A DNA stretch of 64,000 nucleotides from Silurus meridionalis (taxonomy: Eukaryota > Chordata > Actinopteri > Siluriformes > Siluridae). The notes beneath the pieces are model-generated. The model had not been told where the DNA came from. It saw only the letters and a program-made list of their open reading frames with translations, and did no database searches. A program made the position numbers and the translations under genes. Every line of letters starts with the position of its first letter. Within the stretch, counting starts at the first letter, position 1. Below are positions 47,069 to 55,985 of this stretch, piece by piece. The stretch covers positions 29,733,362 to 29,797,361 of the forward strand of contig NC_060886.1 in assembly GCF_014805685.1 (NCBI RefSeq), written 5' to 3'.

Positions 47069-50000
47069 GTTGTTCAATAAGCATATATATTCTCATGTTT
47101 ATTGTCTTTTGAGGACATCACCGGATTTAACAGTGAGATCTGTAGAAAGGCTGCTTTTGAATTCTGCTCTAGTAAAATATTAATGGAGTAGGACCTTGGC
47201 CTTTCCTGCTAATTTGTGTCAACAGTGAAGGTAATCATTCGTTGTGTTCACATGTGATCTATATGTAAGGTTTCAGAATCAGGGCAAAGTTAATGTTAAT
47301 ATCCAGTGGTATGTAAAAATGCTTTCAGTTCAGTAATTATTCATATCCAGACAAATTCCCTGAACTGGCATAAAGCAGGAACCTTGAGAGGAACCAGACT
47401 TGAGAAGGAACCCGTCATCATCTGGGTGGCACCGAATGTCAATTCATTACAGTTAAACATTGAGGTGTGCAGCGATATGCGATTAAAGGCAACCAGTAGG
47501 CCATTGTAGCAGAATGTTGACATTAAGTGCAGTCCAAATCCATCCTCAAAGCTTCTGTGTTGCTCTGTAGTTTAATGGATCTCCAGGCCGTTGATGCGAA
47601 ATCATCCCCAGCTGCACAGACTGGACTCCATTCTGAGAGAATTGGAGAATTTTAGAGCACAACAACATGATGCCATTTCAGTCCAGAGCACAGGCTTCAT
47701 GTTACAATGCTCTCTTTAGTTCTCCAGCCAGAAGGGCATCTCTAAACAGCATAAGGTCACCCTGTTCACCAGTCTGCTCACAAGCAAGGTTGGCTTTTTC
47801 CAGAGAGGTAAACATCTCTCATCCTATGGCCAAATCGTTAAAGAAATACAACTCAAGGTGGCATATCACAGTGGTTTGCTGCTGCAATGATGCTGCATCT
47901 GTGGATATCCTCTTAAGATCCTGAGCACTCCACAATTTTCCAAGACGGAATTCCCAATGTACGCATGAACCACCATGAACATATACACCAAGCAGGAATG
48001 TTACTATTTCAGCAACCCAACTCTCCATGTAGCATCTTTATTGACCATAATTCAGAAACTGAATTTAGGCCTGATGGCTATTGCTCTTCTCTCACTTCCA
48101 GTACACATTATCACTTCACCAACTTCTAAGAACTCAAAAGCCAAATCAATGACATGTTTGAACCTTGGACCCCCAATGCACCCAATGACAAACTCATCCT
48201 ACCAACATTTTGCGTTGTGGATGCAACTGATGCATGCAAAACCCTTACAACTGGCCTCCAAGTCACTGGATAAATACACCAGGTACTTCAGATGGCGGCC
48301 AACATGCTGATCAATATCCATATATTCTCCATGCTCATCTTGTGCCCAAGTCCTGAATGGAAACAGATGCGTATTCAATTGAGAAACTGGGAGTCACAGC
48401 CGGGTTGAATGGGACAATAAAGACAGCAATAGATTTCAGTAGATTAATATGTACGTTCTGTCTTAAAAACAAAGCTGATTTGTGACTCTGCTTTGATTCT
48501 TTACAATCAGCAGTGCAAGCGCCTCTAGCTTCAAATCCATAACGATTAAGCTGTTGCTTTAACTTATCAGATTTCGAGCTGGCAGCCCCGGGGGAAATCT
48601 AGCAGGCGTACAGTAACGTCAGCATTTAAACCTTCTCCGATTGGATGGATGCCTGACAGAGGGGAAGAAATTGATTTGTTTGCAAATACACTGATATTTA
48701 ATAGACAGATTTAAAAAAAAAATGGCTGGACTTCGTGAGGAGGCCCAGGTTTCTATTTTTTGGCGTTTTCTTTCCGGTAGAATTTGCACAAAAACATTCC
48801 CAGGAAAACCGTAATGCACGGAAAATTGTGCAAAAAATCAACAAACCCTGTTTATGCTCTTTGCCCTGAGTGCTTTTAACTGCCCTGACAGTTTAACCCA
48901 AAACTGTCTCGACTGCCTGCTGATTATTGAAAGACTGGAAATCAAGAGTAGGACAAACTATAGTTTGGTTCTTTTCATGTTGTGTTTCTGAAATTCTTGT
49001 CAAACCAAGACCAAATCTCAAACACGTATCTGTATCATACTTCTTCTATTTTTGGGTTCTCCCATTAGGGGGCGCCACAGCGGATCATCCGTTTTCCCAC
49101 CCCTCTGTCCTGTACATCTGCCTCTTTCAACCCAACTACCTGCATGTCTTCCCTCACCACATCCATAAACCTCCTCCTTGGTCTTCTTGTTTTCCTCCTT
49201 CCTGGTGTCTCCATCCTCAGCATTCTCCTACTGATATACCCCATGTCCCTCCTCTGCACATGTCCACACCATCTCAATCTTACCTCCCTTACCTTGTCTC
49301 CAAAACGTCCTACATGCGCTGTCCCTCTAATAAACTCATTTCTAATCCTGTCCATCGTCGTCACTCCCAACGAACATCTCATCATCTTCAGCTCTGCTAC
49401 CTCCAGCTCCACCTCCTGTCTTTTACTCAATGCCACTGTCTCTAAACCATACAACATCTCAGGTCTCACCACAGTCCTTTAAACTTTCCCTTTCACTCTC
49501 ACAGATACTCTTCTATCACAAATCACTCCTGCTATCACTCTTCTCCACCCACTCCACTCTTTTCTTCACTTCTCTAACACACTCTATTACTTTGCACTGT
49601 ATCTGTATCATACGCAAGCGAATTTTCAGGAGAATTCTTCAGGTCAGGAGGTTAAATCCATAAACAGAGTCTAAAAGACAGGCAGGCAGTGAAAGTGTAA
49701 GAAGACTGTGTGCTGCATAATGTCTTTATTTCATTTGTTGTTAATTCAAAATATGCCTGTATTTCCCAGAGATATGGATATGATGGATTTGTCCAGCTCC
49801 ACCACCACTGCAAGGTGAGCAAATGCAGAGAGATGCAGGAAACATTGCAGAGATTGTTAATGTGAATAAAATGTGTATTTTTATTATCATCTGCTGGACA
49901 TATAAAAAAAGCCAAGCTTAGTAAGGTTTTACGACAACAAAATTTCCAGTCTTCCACATTTTTTAGTGGTCTTTAAATCAATGCAAATGAGCCTGCACCA

Positions 50001-53000
50001 AAGTCACATGCTATACATCTATATCGACAAAGCAGCAGCACTGCTTCCTCTGCACCAGATTGCAGTGAATTGTGCTAACGATCGCAGTGCTGGCGCACTA
50101 TTAGGGTTGGATTGTGTGAGAACGTTGGTTTGGGCCAACCAAGACCCCTGTGAAGAATGAGTGGGCAGCACAGGAAGAACAAGCTACCGTTTAGGATACG
50201 GGGACAGATGATGGCAGATGTCCCAGGAACTCGGGTCCTTCGGGGTCATTGGTCTTAGATTTTTGCTGCCAGTGTGATTTTTTTAACTCATTGATGGTTT
50301 GACTTTATCTCATTGATGGCTTTTCACTGGAACAAAGTTATCAAAGACTGTCAAAAAATCAGCGCTATAGATATGATTCTAAGATTATATTAGTATAACC
50401 ATCGCTTATATACTGTATATATATTTTCTTAGTCCTCCACTCAATGACAAACTTCAGGTACTTCGTGGTTGCGATGCTCTCTGGTGGCTGGGAGTACAAA
50501 AAGCAGCCTTACAGCAGTGTTTTTTTTTCCTTCTCTGAGATATTAATTGTAGGTTTTCTTAATCAAATATTTTATACACAATATGTGCGGCTTTTTTCTG
50601 TGGTCATTCGATGAATCCATGGATTCCCAGGGAGAGGCGAAGATGATGAAGGATGGGAAAGTGTTCCGTGTTGTTCAGGAGAACTGCTGGGACGCTGAGG
50701 CCCGGATACAGGACATGGATAAGCACGGTAAAGCCGATTCTTTATTTTAATCAATTAAAAATATCTGACTAAAATAGCTGATAACTGTTCTAATTGTGTT
50801 TCTTTCAGGTGTCACAGTTCAGGCCCTGTCTACTGTCCCTGTAATGTTTAGCTACTGGGTAAATACCTACTTCAAAACTTGACCTCGTTCACATATACAC
50901 CAATCAGGCATTAACATTAACTTTAACATTATGAGCGGTAAAGTGAAAAACACTGATGATCTCTTTAACATGGCAACTGTTAGTGGGTGGATTTATTAAT
51001 AAGGCCATTAATAAGTGATAAGTGAGTTGACGTGTTGGAAGCAAGAAAAATGGTCAAAGTAGACAAATTGTGACGTCTAGACGACTGGGTCAGAGCGTCT
51101 CCAAAACTACAGATCTTGTGGGCTGTTCCTGGTTTGCGATAATCCATATCTATCAAAAGTGCTCCAACGAAAGAACAGCGGTGAACCGGCAACAGGGTCG
51201 TGGGTGTTGTATCTTAATTGAGCTGGATTTGTGAAGAGGGGCGTTGTCATGCTGGAACAGGTTTGGGTCTCCTGGTTCTAATAAAATTTCATCACAACAC
51301 ATCCAAAAACCTCCTATACAATTGTTTGCTTCCAACTTGGTGGCAACAGTTTGAGAAAAGACCACAAATGGCTGGAAAGTTAAGTGTCCCAACATTCATC
51401 ATCCTTGTTTTACAAATGTGCACTTTTTATAAACACTATTGATAAATTCAAGAGCATTTGAATTTCTTCATGTTGATCAAATTTATATGAATTTATCTGT
51501 TCCTCCAAAAAGGCAAAGCCTCAGGACACACTGGACCTGTCTAGGATCCTAAACGACGACCTGGCAGCCACCGTGAGGCGATACCCTAAGCGCTTCGTAG
51601 GCCTCGGCACTCTTCCCATGCAGGTCCCTGAGCTGGCTGTCCAAGAAATGCGACGCTGCATGCAGGAGCTGGGTTTCCCAGGGGTCCAAATTGGTTCACA
51701 TATCAACACCTGGGATCTGAATGCTCCTGAGCTTTATCCTGTGTACGCTGTAAGTCCAGTGACAAAATAATGTCTCAAGAGCGTAAGTAAGGTGGCATGA
51801 GGAGCCCTGGGTCATGTGTGCCAGTAATCTTTACCTAAATAGTGTGGAGTATCGATTATAGGGATTTAAATAAGGCTTATACAGTGGACGATGATGGCAT
51901 GTATGGTATTTCTGAATCCATCAGGCTGCTGAAGAGCTAAACTGTGCGATATTTGTGCATCCATGGGATATGCAGACAGATGGGAGGATGGCCAAGTACT
52001 GGCTGCCATGGCTAGTTGGTAAGTGAACTGATTCTAAACCAGTTTAATGGATTATTTCAATTGAGAGTCGCTGTGGCTGCTTACTCCGTACAGGAAATCG
52101 TAATTAAATCATAATTAAATCCTGACAATCCTTTCAATTCGAGGGAGTTAAAGTCTGCTGAAATAACTTGAGCAGTTTAGAACATATCTTTAGAAATTTG
52201 ATGTTAAATGTAAAACACACTTACTGTATATACACATCTGAATTAAGCAAATGGGGTGTAACAAATGTAAACTATTTAATTGATTTAATTTTATTGAAAT
52301 TAATCGATTGCTGAATTTAATCAATATAACCCAAAAGTGTATTGCATTAATTAGATTTATTCGGTATATATTATATAAAATGTTCAAAATAAAATATTCT
52401 TTTATTGATTGTTTTATAAATTATTTAACCAACCTATCATTGTATTGGTTTTACAAATGTAAACTGATGATGATATAACCGTTTTCGTGACATAAAATCG
52501 TGACTTAAAAAACTTGAATTTTGTGTACTGTTACACCACAATTTCAAGTAGATCTTCCACGCGTTCAGGAATAAACGTACAGGATAAATAGATCAAATCT
52601 CTAAAAGCTGCTTTGTGACAATGTCCATTGGTTGAACACTGAATACTACAATGAAAGTGTTGGTGTTATTTTCCCTTAAATAATCATTAAGAAGTATTTT
52701 TCAAAATCCCGTCATTTTCCTTACAGGTATGCCTTCGGAAACTACAACGGCCGTCTGCTCGATGATCTTTGGCGGCATATTTGAAAGATTCCCTAAGCTC
52801 AAGGTCTGCTTTGCTCATGGAGGTTGGTTATGAAACGCCTGGAAACGTCTCTGACGGGAGATAACTGGTGTGTGATTAATTGCGTGTCGTTCTTCAAGGT
52901 GGCGCTTTTCCTTATACGATTGGACGAATCGAGCACGGATTCAACGTGCGGCCTGACCTCTGTGCTACCGACAATAAGATCAATCCACGTAAATACCTAG

Positions 53001-54223
53001 GATCCTTTTATACGGACTCTCTGGTCCATGACCCGCTTGCCCTTCAGTTACTCATCGATGTTATTGGGAAGGTAGGATGTCTTTTTCATCTCAGAGTAAT
53101 CTAGTAGTAATAAACTGTAAACTTAGACTAAACAGACAAACAATTGGAAGAACTTCTCCAGCCATTTGTGGTTCTTCCCCAAACTGTTACCACAAATTGT
53201 ACATGATGTCTTTAAATGTGATGCCATTAAAATTTGACCTTCACTTGAACTAGGAGACCCAAACCCGTTCCAGGATGACAATGCGCCTGTGCTCCATAAA
53301 GATCTGCTTTACATGGGATCATCTCTTGCTCCTATTTGAAATAAATTGGAACTCGGACTGCACCCCAGGCCTCCTCACCTCACCTACACCAAAATCTAGA
53401 GGATCATATTCCCAGAAAAGTGGATCTTATTATACAAAATAAATGTGGAACGGGATGTTCGAAAAGCACACAAAGGTGTACAATAGGTTTGAGGGTCAGC
53501 GCTTAATAGCAGAAGATCTTCCACTAAAACCCATGAAAAGCAGATCTTCATGAAGGGGCATCATCATGCTGGAACAGGTTTGGATCTCCTAGTTTAAGTG
53601 AAGGGAAAATTTCATGCTAAGCATCCAAAACCACGCTGTACAATCGTGTGCCCTCAATTATGAGGTCGGTATATAGTAAGTAAGATATGCACAAACATGT
53701 TAAAGGCACATAGTATGAAAGTAAATTACTTTTAATTTTAGACATTTATATCCTATACTCTGTTATATGATAGAAATCCAAACATCAAGGCATTTCCAAC
53801 GAATCCCATTAGGGGGCGCCACAGCGGATCAGCCGTCTCCATAAGCCCCATTGATTATGTTTTAAGATTTAACAGGCATATCCAGTCGTTAAAATCCAGT
53901 ATCTAATCTGTTTCAGTCGGTGCGTCTTTTCTTTTTCTGTTTTAGGATAACGTGATGTTGGGAACGGATTACCCATTTCCTCTTGGAGAGCTAGAGCCGG
54001 GAACATTGATAGAGTCAATGAAGGAATTCAACGGAACGCTAAAGGTCCCTTACGCTGGCATTAAAATCCTCCTAATTCCTCAGATGCTTATTCGAATACT
54101 TACATTTGATCATGCTTTTTTGTCGACGCTCAGCTGAAGTTTTCTTCCATTTATTTGCAGGACAAACTCCTGGTGGGAAACGCCCTTAAATTTTTAGGTC
54201 TTGAGAGGAAACAGTTCGAATGA
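46888..54223 (+). CDS. acmsd: ACMSD, 2-amino-3-carboxymuconate-6-semialdehyde decarboxylase, 10 exons
   Basis: Family knowledge: ACMSD is a cytosolic zinc-dependent decarboxylase of the amidohydrolase superfamily (TIM barrel). It converts ACMS to aminomuconate semialdehyde, limiting quinolinate and NAD synthesis from tryptophan. Seen: ten exons (46888-46944, 49770-49814, 50631-50727, 50809-50858, 51513-51749, 51925-52018, 52727-52822, 52899-53071, 53946-54044, 54161-54223) join in frame to 336 codons plus TGA, the same length as human ACMSD. Zinc ligands H6, H8, H174 and D291 are present, with R47, W191, H224 and R235 at the human positions. The start is set by the MKIDIH motif, with A at -3. 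Oddities: Y-D-G-F replaces the usual Y-G-G-W at 23-26, and exon 9 has a weak donor. The catalytic set is intact, so the enzyme is probably active. Confidence 0.96.
47021..47067. repeat. (GT)n microsatellite in ACMSD intron 1
   Basis: About 23 GT units, 77 bp after the exon 1 donor. Confidence 0.96.
47366..47440 (+). repeat. Second copy of the ACCAGACT-AAGGAACCC repeat
   Basis: CCTTGAGAGGAACCAGACTTG then GAAGGAACCCGTCATCATCTGG matches 30580-30630 closely. In ACMSD intron 1. Confidence 0.6.
47500..48330. other. ACMSD intron 1 unique block with open frames
   Basis: An 800 bp block of higher-complexity sequence with open frames on both strands (47667-47924 plus, 48028-47819 minus). No family is recognised and no splice pattern fits ACMSD. 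It may be an old transposon or a 3' UTR-derived insertion. Confidence 0.4.
49045..49605 (-). mobile_element. Non-LTR retrotransposon 3' fragment, probably RTE-like
   Basis: The minus frame (49472-49065) reads [19 protein letters not shown], then [21 protein letters not shown], then [20 protein letters not shown] and [15 protein letters not shown]. This is the C-terminal tail of a reverse transcriptase very common in fish. The 3' end carries GGGGGCGCCACAGCGGATCA on the plus strand. 5'-truncated; it lies in ACMSD intron 1. Confidence 0.85.
49770..49814 (+). CDS. acmsd: ACMSD exon 2 (45 bp)
   Basis: Acceptor ATTTCCCAG|AGATAT and donor TGCAAG|GTGAGC, phase 0 at both ends. Encodes [15 protein letters not shown] (20-34). 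It aligns with the family's R-[FY]-GYGGWVQL segment, with Asp24 and Phe26 substituted. Confidence 0.93.
50631..50727 (+). CDS. acmsd: ACMSD exon 3
   Basis: Acceptor GATTCCCAG|GGAGAG and donor CACG|GTAAAG. Encodes residues 35-66, including [20 protein letters not shown]. Arg47 matches the active-site arginine of human ACMSD. Confidence 0.95.
50809..50858 (+). CDS. acmsd: ACMSD exon 4 (50 bp)
   Basis: Acceptor TTTCTTTCAG|GTGTC and donor TACTGG|GTAAAT. Encodes [17 protein letters not shown] (67-83), near-identical to the family consensus. The intron before it is only 81 bp. Confidence 0.95.
50890..51185 (+). mobile_element. Tc1-like fragment (family C) in ACMSD intron 4
   Basis: Begins CACCAATCAGGCATTAACAT and continues through AACTGTTAGTGGGTGG, AGACGACTGGGTCAGAGCGT and CAAAAGTGCTCCAACG. 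This is the 5' part of a widespread fish Tc1-like element recognised from memory. The 3' half is missing. Confidence 0.7.
51180..51400 (-). mobile_element. Tc1-like relic (family A) in ACMSD intron 4
   Basis: The minus frame reads [18 protein letters not shown], the catalytic motif. The end TGGCTGGAAAGTTAAGTGTC matches the family. It adjoins a family C fragment. Confidence 0.7.
51513..51749 (+). CDS. acmsd: ACMSD exon 5 (largest exon)
   Basis: Acceptor CCAAAAAG|GCAAAG and donor TACGCT|GTAAGT. Encodes residues 84-162, including [20 protein letters not shown] and [17 protein letters not shown]. The acceptor tract is short in pyrimidines, but phase and homology leave no other choice. Confidence 0.95.
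51925..52018 (+). CDS. acmsd: ACMSD exon 6 (zinc ligand His174)
   Basis: Acceptor CCATCAG|GCTGC and donor GTTG|GTAAGT. Encodes residues 163-193, including [20 protein letters not shown]. His174 is a zinc ligand, and Trp191 is an active-site residue of the family. Confidence 0.96.
52727..52822 (+). CDS. acmsd: ACMSD exon 7 (His224)
   Basis: Acceptor TCCTTACAG|GTATG and a rather weak donor GGAG|GTTGGT. Encodes residues 194-225, including [20 protein letters not shown] and the VCFAHGG motif with His224. The next intron is only 76 bp. Confidence 0.94.
52899..53071 (+). CDS. acmsd: ACMSD exon 8
   Basis: Acceptor CTTCAAG|GTGGC and donor GGGAAG|GTAGGA. Encodes residues 226-283, with Arg235 in [14 protein letters not shown] and the [19 protein letters not shown] stretch. 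Confidence 0.95.
53130..53665. mobile_element. Two opposed Tc1-like relics (family A) in ACMSD intron 8
   Basis: A plus-oriented piece (53130-53460, with TTGTGGTTCTTCCCCAAACT and GGAGACCCAAACCCGTTCCA) is followed by a minus-oriented piece (53480-53665, with CATGCTGGAACAGGTTTGGA). Both are deleted and frameshifted. Confidence 0.6.
53806..53850 (-). mobile_element. Very short 3' end of the same retrotransposon
   Basis: CATTAGGGGGCGCCACAGCG followed by GATCAGCCGTCTCCAT repeats the 3' terminus seen at 49065-49090. Only about 45 bp remain, consistent with extreme 5' truncation. In ACMSD intron 8. Confidence 0.7.
53946..54044 (+). CDS. acmsd: ACMSD exon 9 (zinc ligand Asp291)
   Basis: Acceptor TCTGTTTTAG|GATAAC. 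Encodes residues 284-316, including [17 protein letters not shown] with Asp291. The donor CTAAAG|GTCCCT is weak beyond GT. Reading through it stays open until a TGA at 54135-54137. Confidence 0.93.
54161..54223 (+). CDS. acmsd: ACMSD exon 10 (terminal)
   Basis: Acceptor TTATTTGCAG|GACAAA. Encodes [20 protein letters not shown] (317-336), then TGA. The ending KQFE is identical to the human C-terminus. Confidence 0.96.
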   Translation, partial: DKLLVGNALKFLGLERKQFE

Positions 54224-54399
54224 CATGCCGGGGGACTCGGTTTCCTCTCTTATGGGAGAGATGACTGCTTCCAGAAATATGAAAACGTCATTGAACGATT
54301 TCTACACAGGCATTCTTCTTCAACGAGAAATCCAATATATGTACACTATTATAGACATGAGATTTCCGTGTGTGCTTTTTTAACATCCCCTTCCACCCA

Positions 54400-54545
54400 T
54401 TTGCTATTATAATAACCTCCATTCTTCTGGGAAGATGCTCCACTAGATTTTCGAGAGTTCTTGTGGAGATTGGCGCTAATTCAGCCACAAGGGGGCGTTA
54501 CTACAATCAGGTACTGATGTAGGGTGAGGAGGCGTGGGGTGCAGT
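54400..54545 (-). mobile_element. Tc1-like relic (family A) in the ACMSD 3' flank
   Basis: The minus frame reads ENLVEHLPRRMEVIIIANG, the C-terminal end of the transposase. It starts about 180 bp after the ACMSD stop, so it may be transcribed in the 3' UTR. Confidence 0.65.
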
Positions 54546-54659
54546 TATATTACGATCCATAATAATCATGATAATAAAGTTTATTTTGTATATTGCATTT
54601 GAAAATTGATTCTTAAGGCACTTTATATAAGAAAAAATTACACTTGAAAATAAATACAT

Positions 54660-54965
54660 TTCCTTTGATCAAACTATAAATATCCAGAACTTTATATTCA
54701 ATGAAAAGCATTCATGCACCTTAATAACAGATTTACGATTTACACACGACGTGAGTATGGAACGGTAGCCATGTTGGTTTAGAATTCCTTTTACTTTCCA
54801 GAATAAGTCTCCAAAACAACCCCAAAAATCGTTGTTATTCTTTTAGAGACTAAAATGTCTATCGCACATCCACGGTCCAAATGTGAGCTTTGGGCTTTTA
54901 CCAAAACAAAAGGAACATCTGTCTCAGAAACCCATAAAACATTAGCTGTTCCCACACTTTTCACA
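54660..54965 (-). mobile_element. Tc1-like relic (family B) downstream of ACMSD
   Basis: Contains ACGGTAGCCATGTTGG, ACTTTCCAGAATAAGTCTCC and AAACATTAGCTGTTCCCACA, in the order seen in the other family B copies. Heavily deleted. Confidence 0.55.
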
Positions 54966-55729
54966 CGTATATACTTGTTATGAACACAATGTTTTGAGGG
55001 TCATCAGGGTCGCCTTGGTGAGAAATGATAGAGGATGGTGAATTACACTACACTATAGAATCTATTACTGATGAACTATTCGTTTATTTTGACGATTCTT
55101 TTGTGTGACTCAGAACAACAAGTCGTCTCGAAGAGTGATTCTACTTCTATAGGTTATGTACATGAAACAGAATTGAGGAGTTTACTTCTCGACTCTTCTA
55201 GTCCAGATCGTTCGTTTCTTTTATCACGTGACTCCCGTAGACGCTACACAATCCATTACACAGAATTGAGTCGTTCATCTCATGAGTGGTCTGGTACGAG
55301 TCGTTCGTTCTTTTATCACGTGACTCTCATAGATGCTACACAATACAATAGCTCAGTTTTTTGGCATTATTGTTACATTAATTATGGGCGTCACGTGACC
55401 AAAGAACGAATGACACGCACCAGAAGATACAAGGGATAAGCTACTTATTCTGTTTATCATTATTTGTCCTCAGCTGCATTGTCATATTTTCATTATTATA
55501 ACTCCAAAGTTAGTGTATGTACACGTGATGGGGGCGTAACCTTTTTATTGTTATTTCTGATCAAAGTAACGAAAGAAACTAAAAGACTCAAAGATTAAAA
55601 GATCCACAAAGTCAGAAAAATGATCCGATCCTCCCATCAGAGAGAGAGAAAATGAGAATGAGCCACGTGACTTGATCCAGGTGAAAACTACAAACATTGA
55701 ACCGCACGCTTTGATGACGTATAAGTACG

Positions 55730-55985
55730 TCCTTGTGTGCGCCGCGCACGTGCCTTGCCGTGCGTGGCTTTGCGTGCTGACGTCGGCGCGCTGTCTACGA
55801 CTGTTGTTGTCGGAGGGCAATGGCGGCGCACCGGGGCTCGTCGACCAAATGGTTCTTCTCCAGGGAGCAACTGGAGGCGACGCCGTCGCGGCGGTGCGGA
55901 GTCGAGCCCGACCGGGAGCTCTCGTACCGGCAACAAGCCGCGAACCTCATCCAGGATATGGGACAGAGGCTGAACGTGTATCCTG
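55730..55985 (+). promoter_or_regulatory. CpG-rich promoter/first exon of CCNT2
   Basis: Dense CpG dinucleotides over about 250 bp surround the start codon (for example GCGCCGCGCACG and GACGTCGGCGCGC), in an AT-rich neighbourhood. This is typical of a housekeeping CpG-island promoter. No TATA box is evident close to the ATG. The transcription start cannot be placed from sequence alone. Confidence 0.65.
55820..55977 (+). CDS. ccnt2: CCNT2 exon 1 (start codon)
   Basis: Encodes residues 1-52, from [20 protein letters not shown] through CRQQ-equivalent [18 protein letters not shown], plus GT of Val53. Donor AACGT|GTATCC. The exon sits in a CpG-rich stretch. Confidence 0.95.

Larger units (their letters stand above)
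54224..55819. promoter_or_regulatory. ACMSD-CCNT2 intergenic region with six CACGTG sites
   Basis: A 1.6 kb gap. It holds Tc1 relics (54400-54545, 54660-54965), an imperfect duplication at about 55195-55260 and 55285-55345, and six CACGTG palindromes at 55225, 55317, 55392, 55522, 55664 and 55747. Several have the TCACGTGA core bound by MiT/TFE or USF factors (family knowledge). The last 100 bp before the CCNT2 ATG are CpG-rich. A promoter role is inferred from position. Confidence 0.6.

Noticed and set aside
48927..49482. Long plus-strand frames at the LINE
   Set aside because: They are antisense shadows of the reverse-transcriptase tail that reads on the minus strand.
50440..50520. SGGWEY-like reading as ACMSD exon 2
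   Set aside because: It lacks proper splice borders and phase. The true exon at 49770-49814 has both and matches the family better.
55071..55439. A 122-codon plus-strand frame upstream of CCNT2
   Set aside because: No recognisable domain. It covers duplicated regulatory-looking sequence with E-boxes and is probably open by chance.
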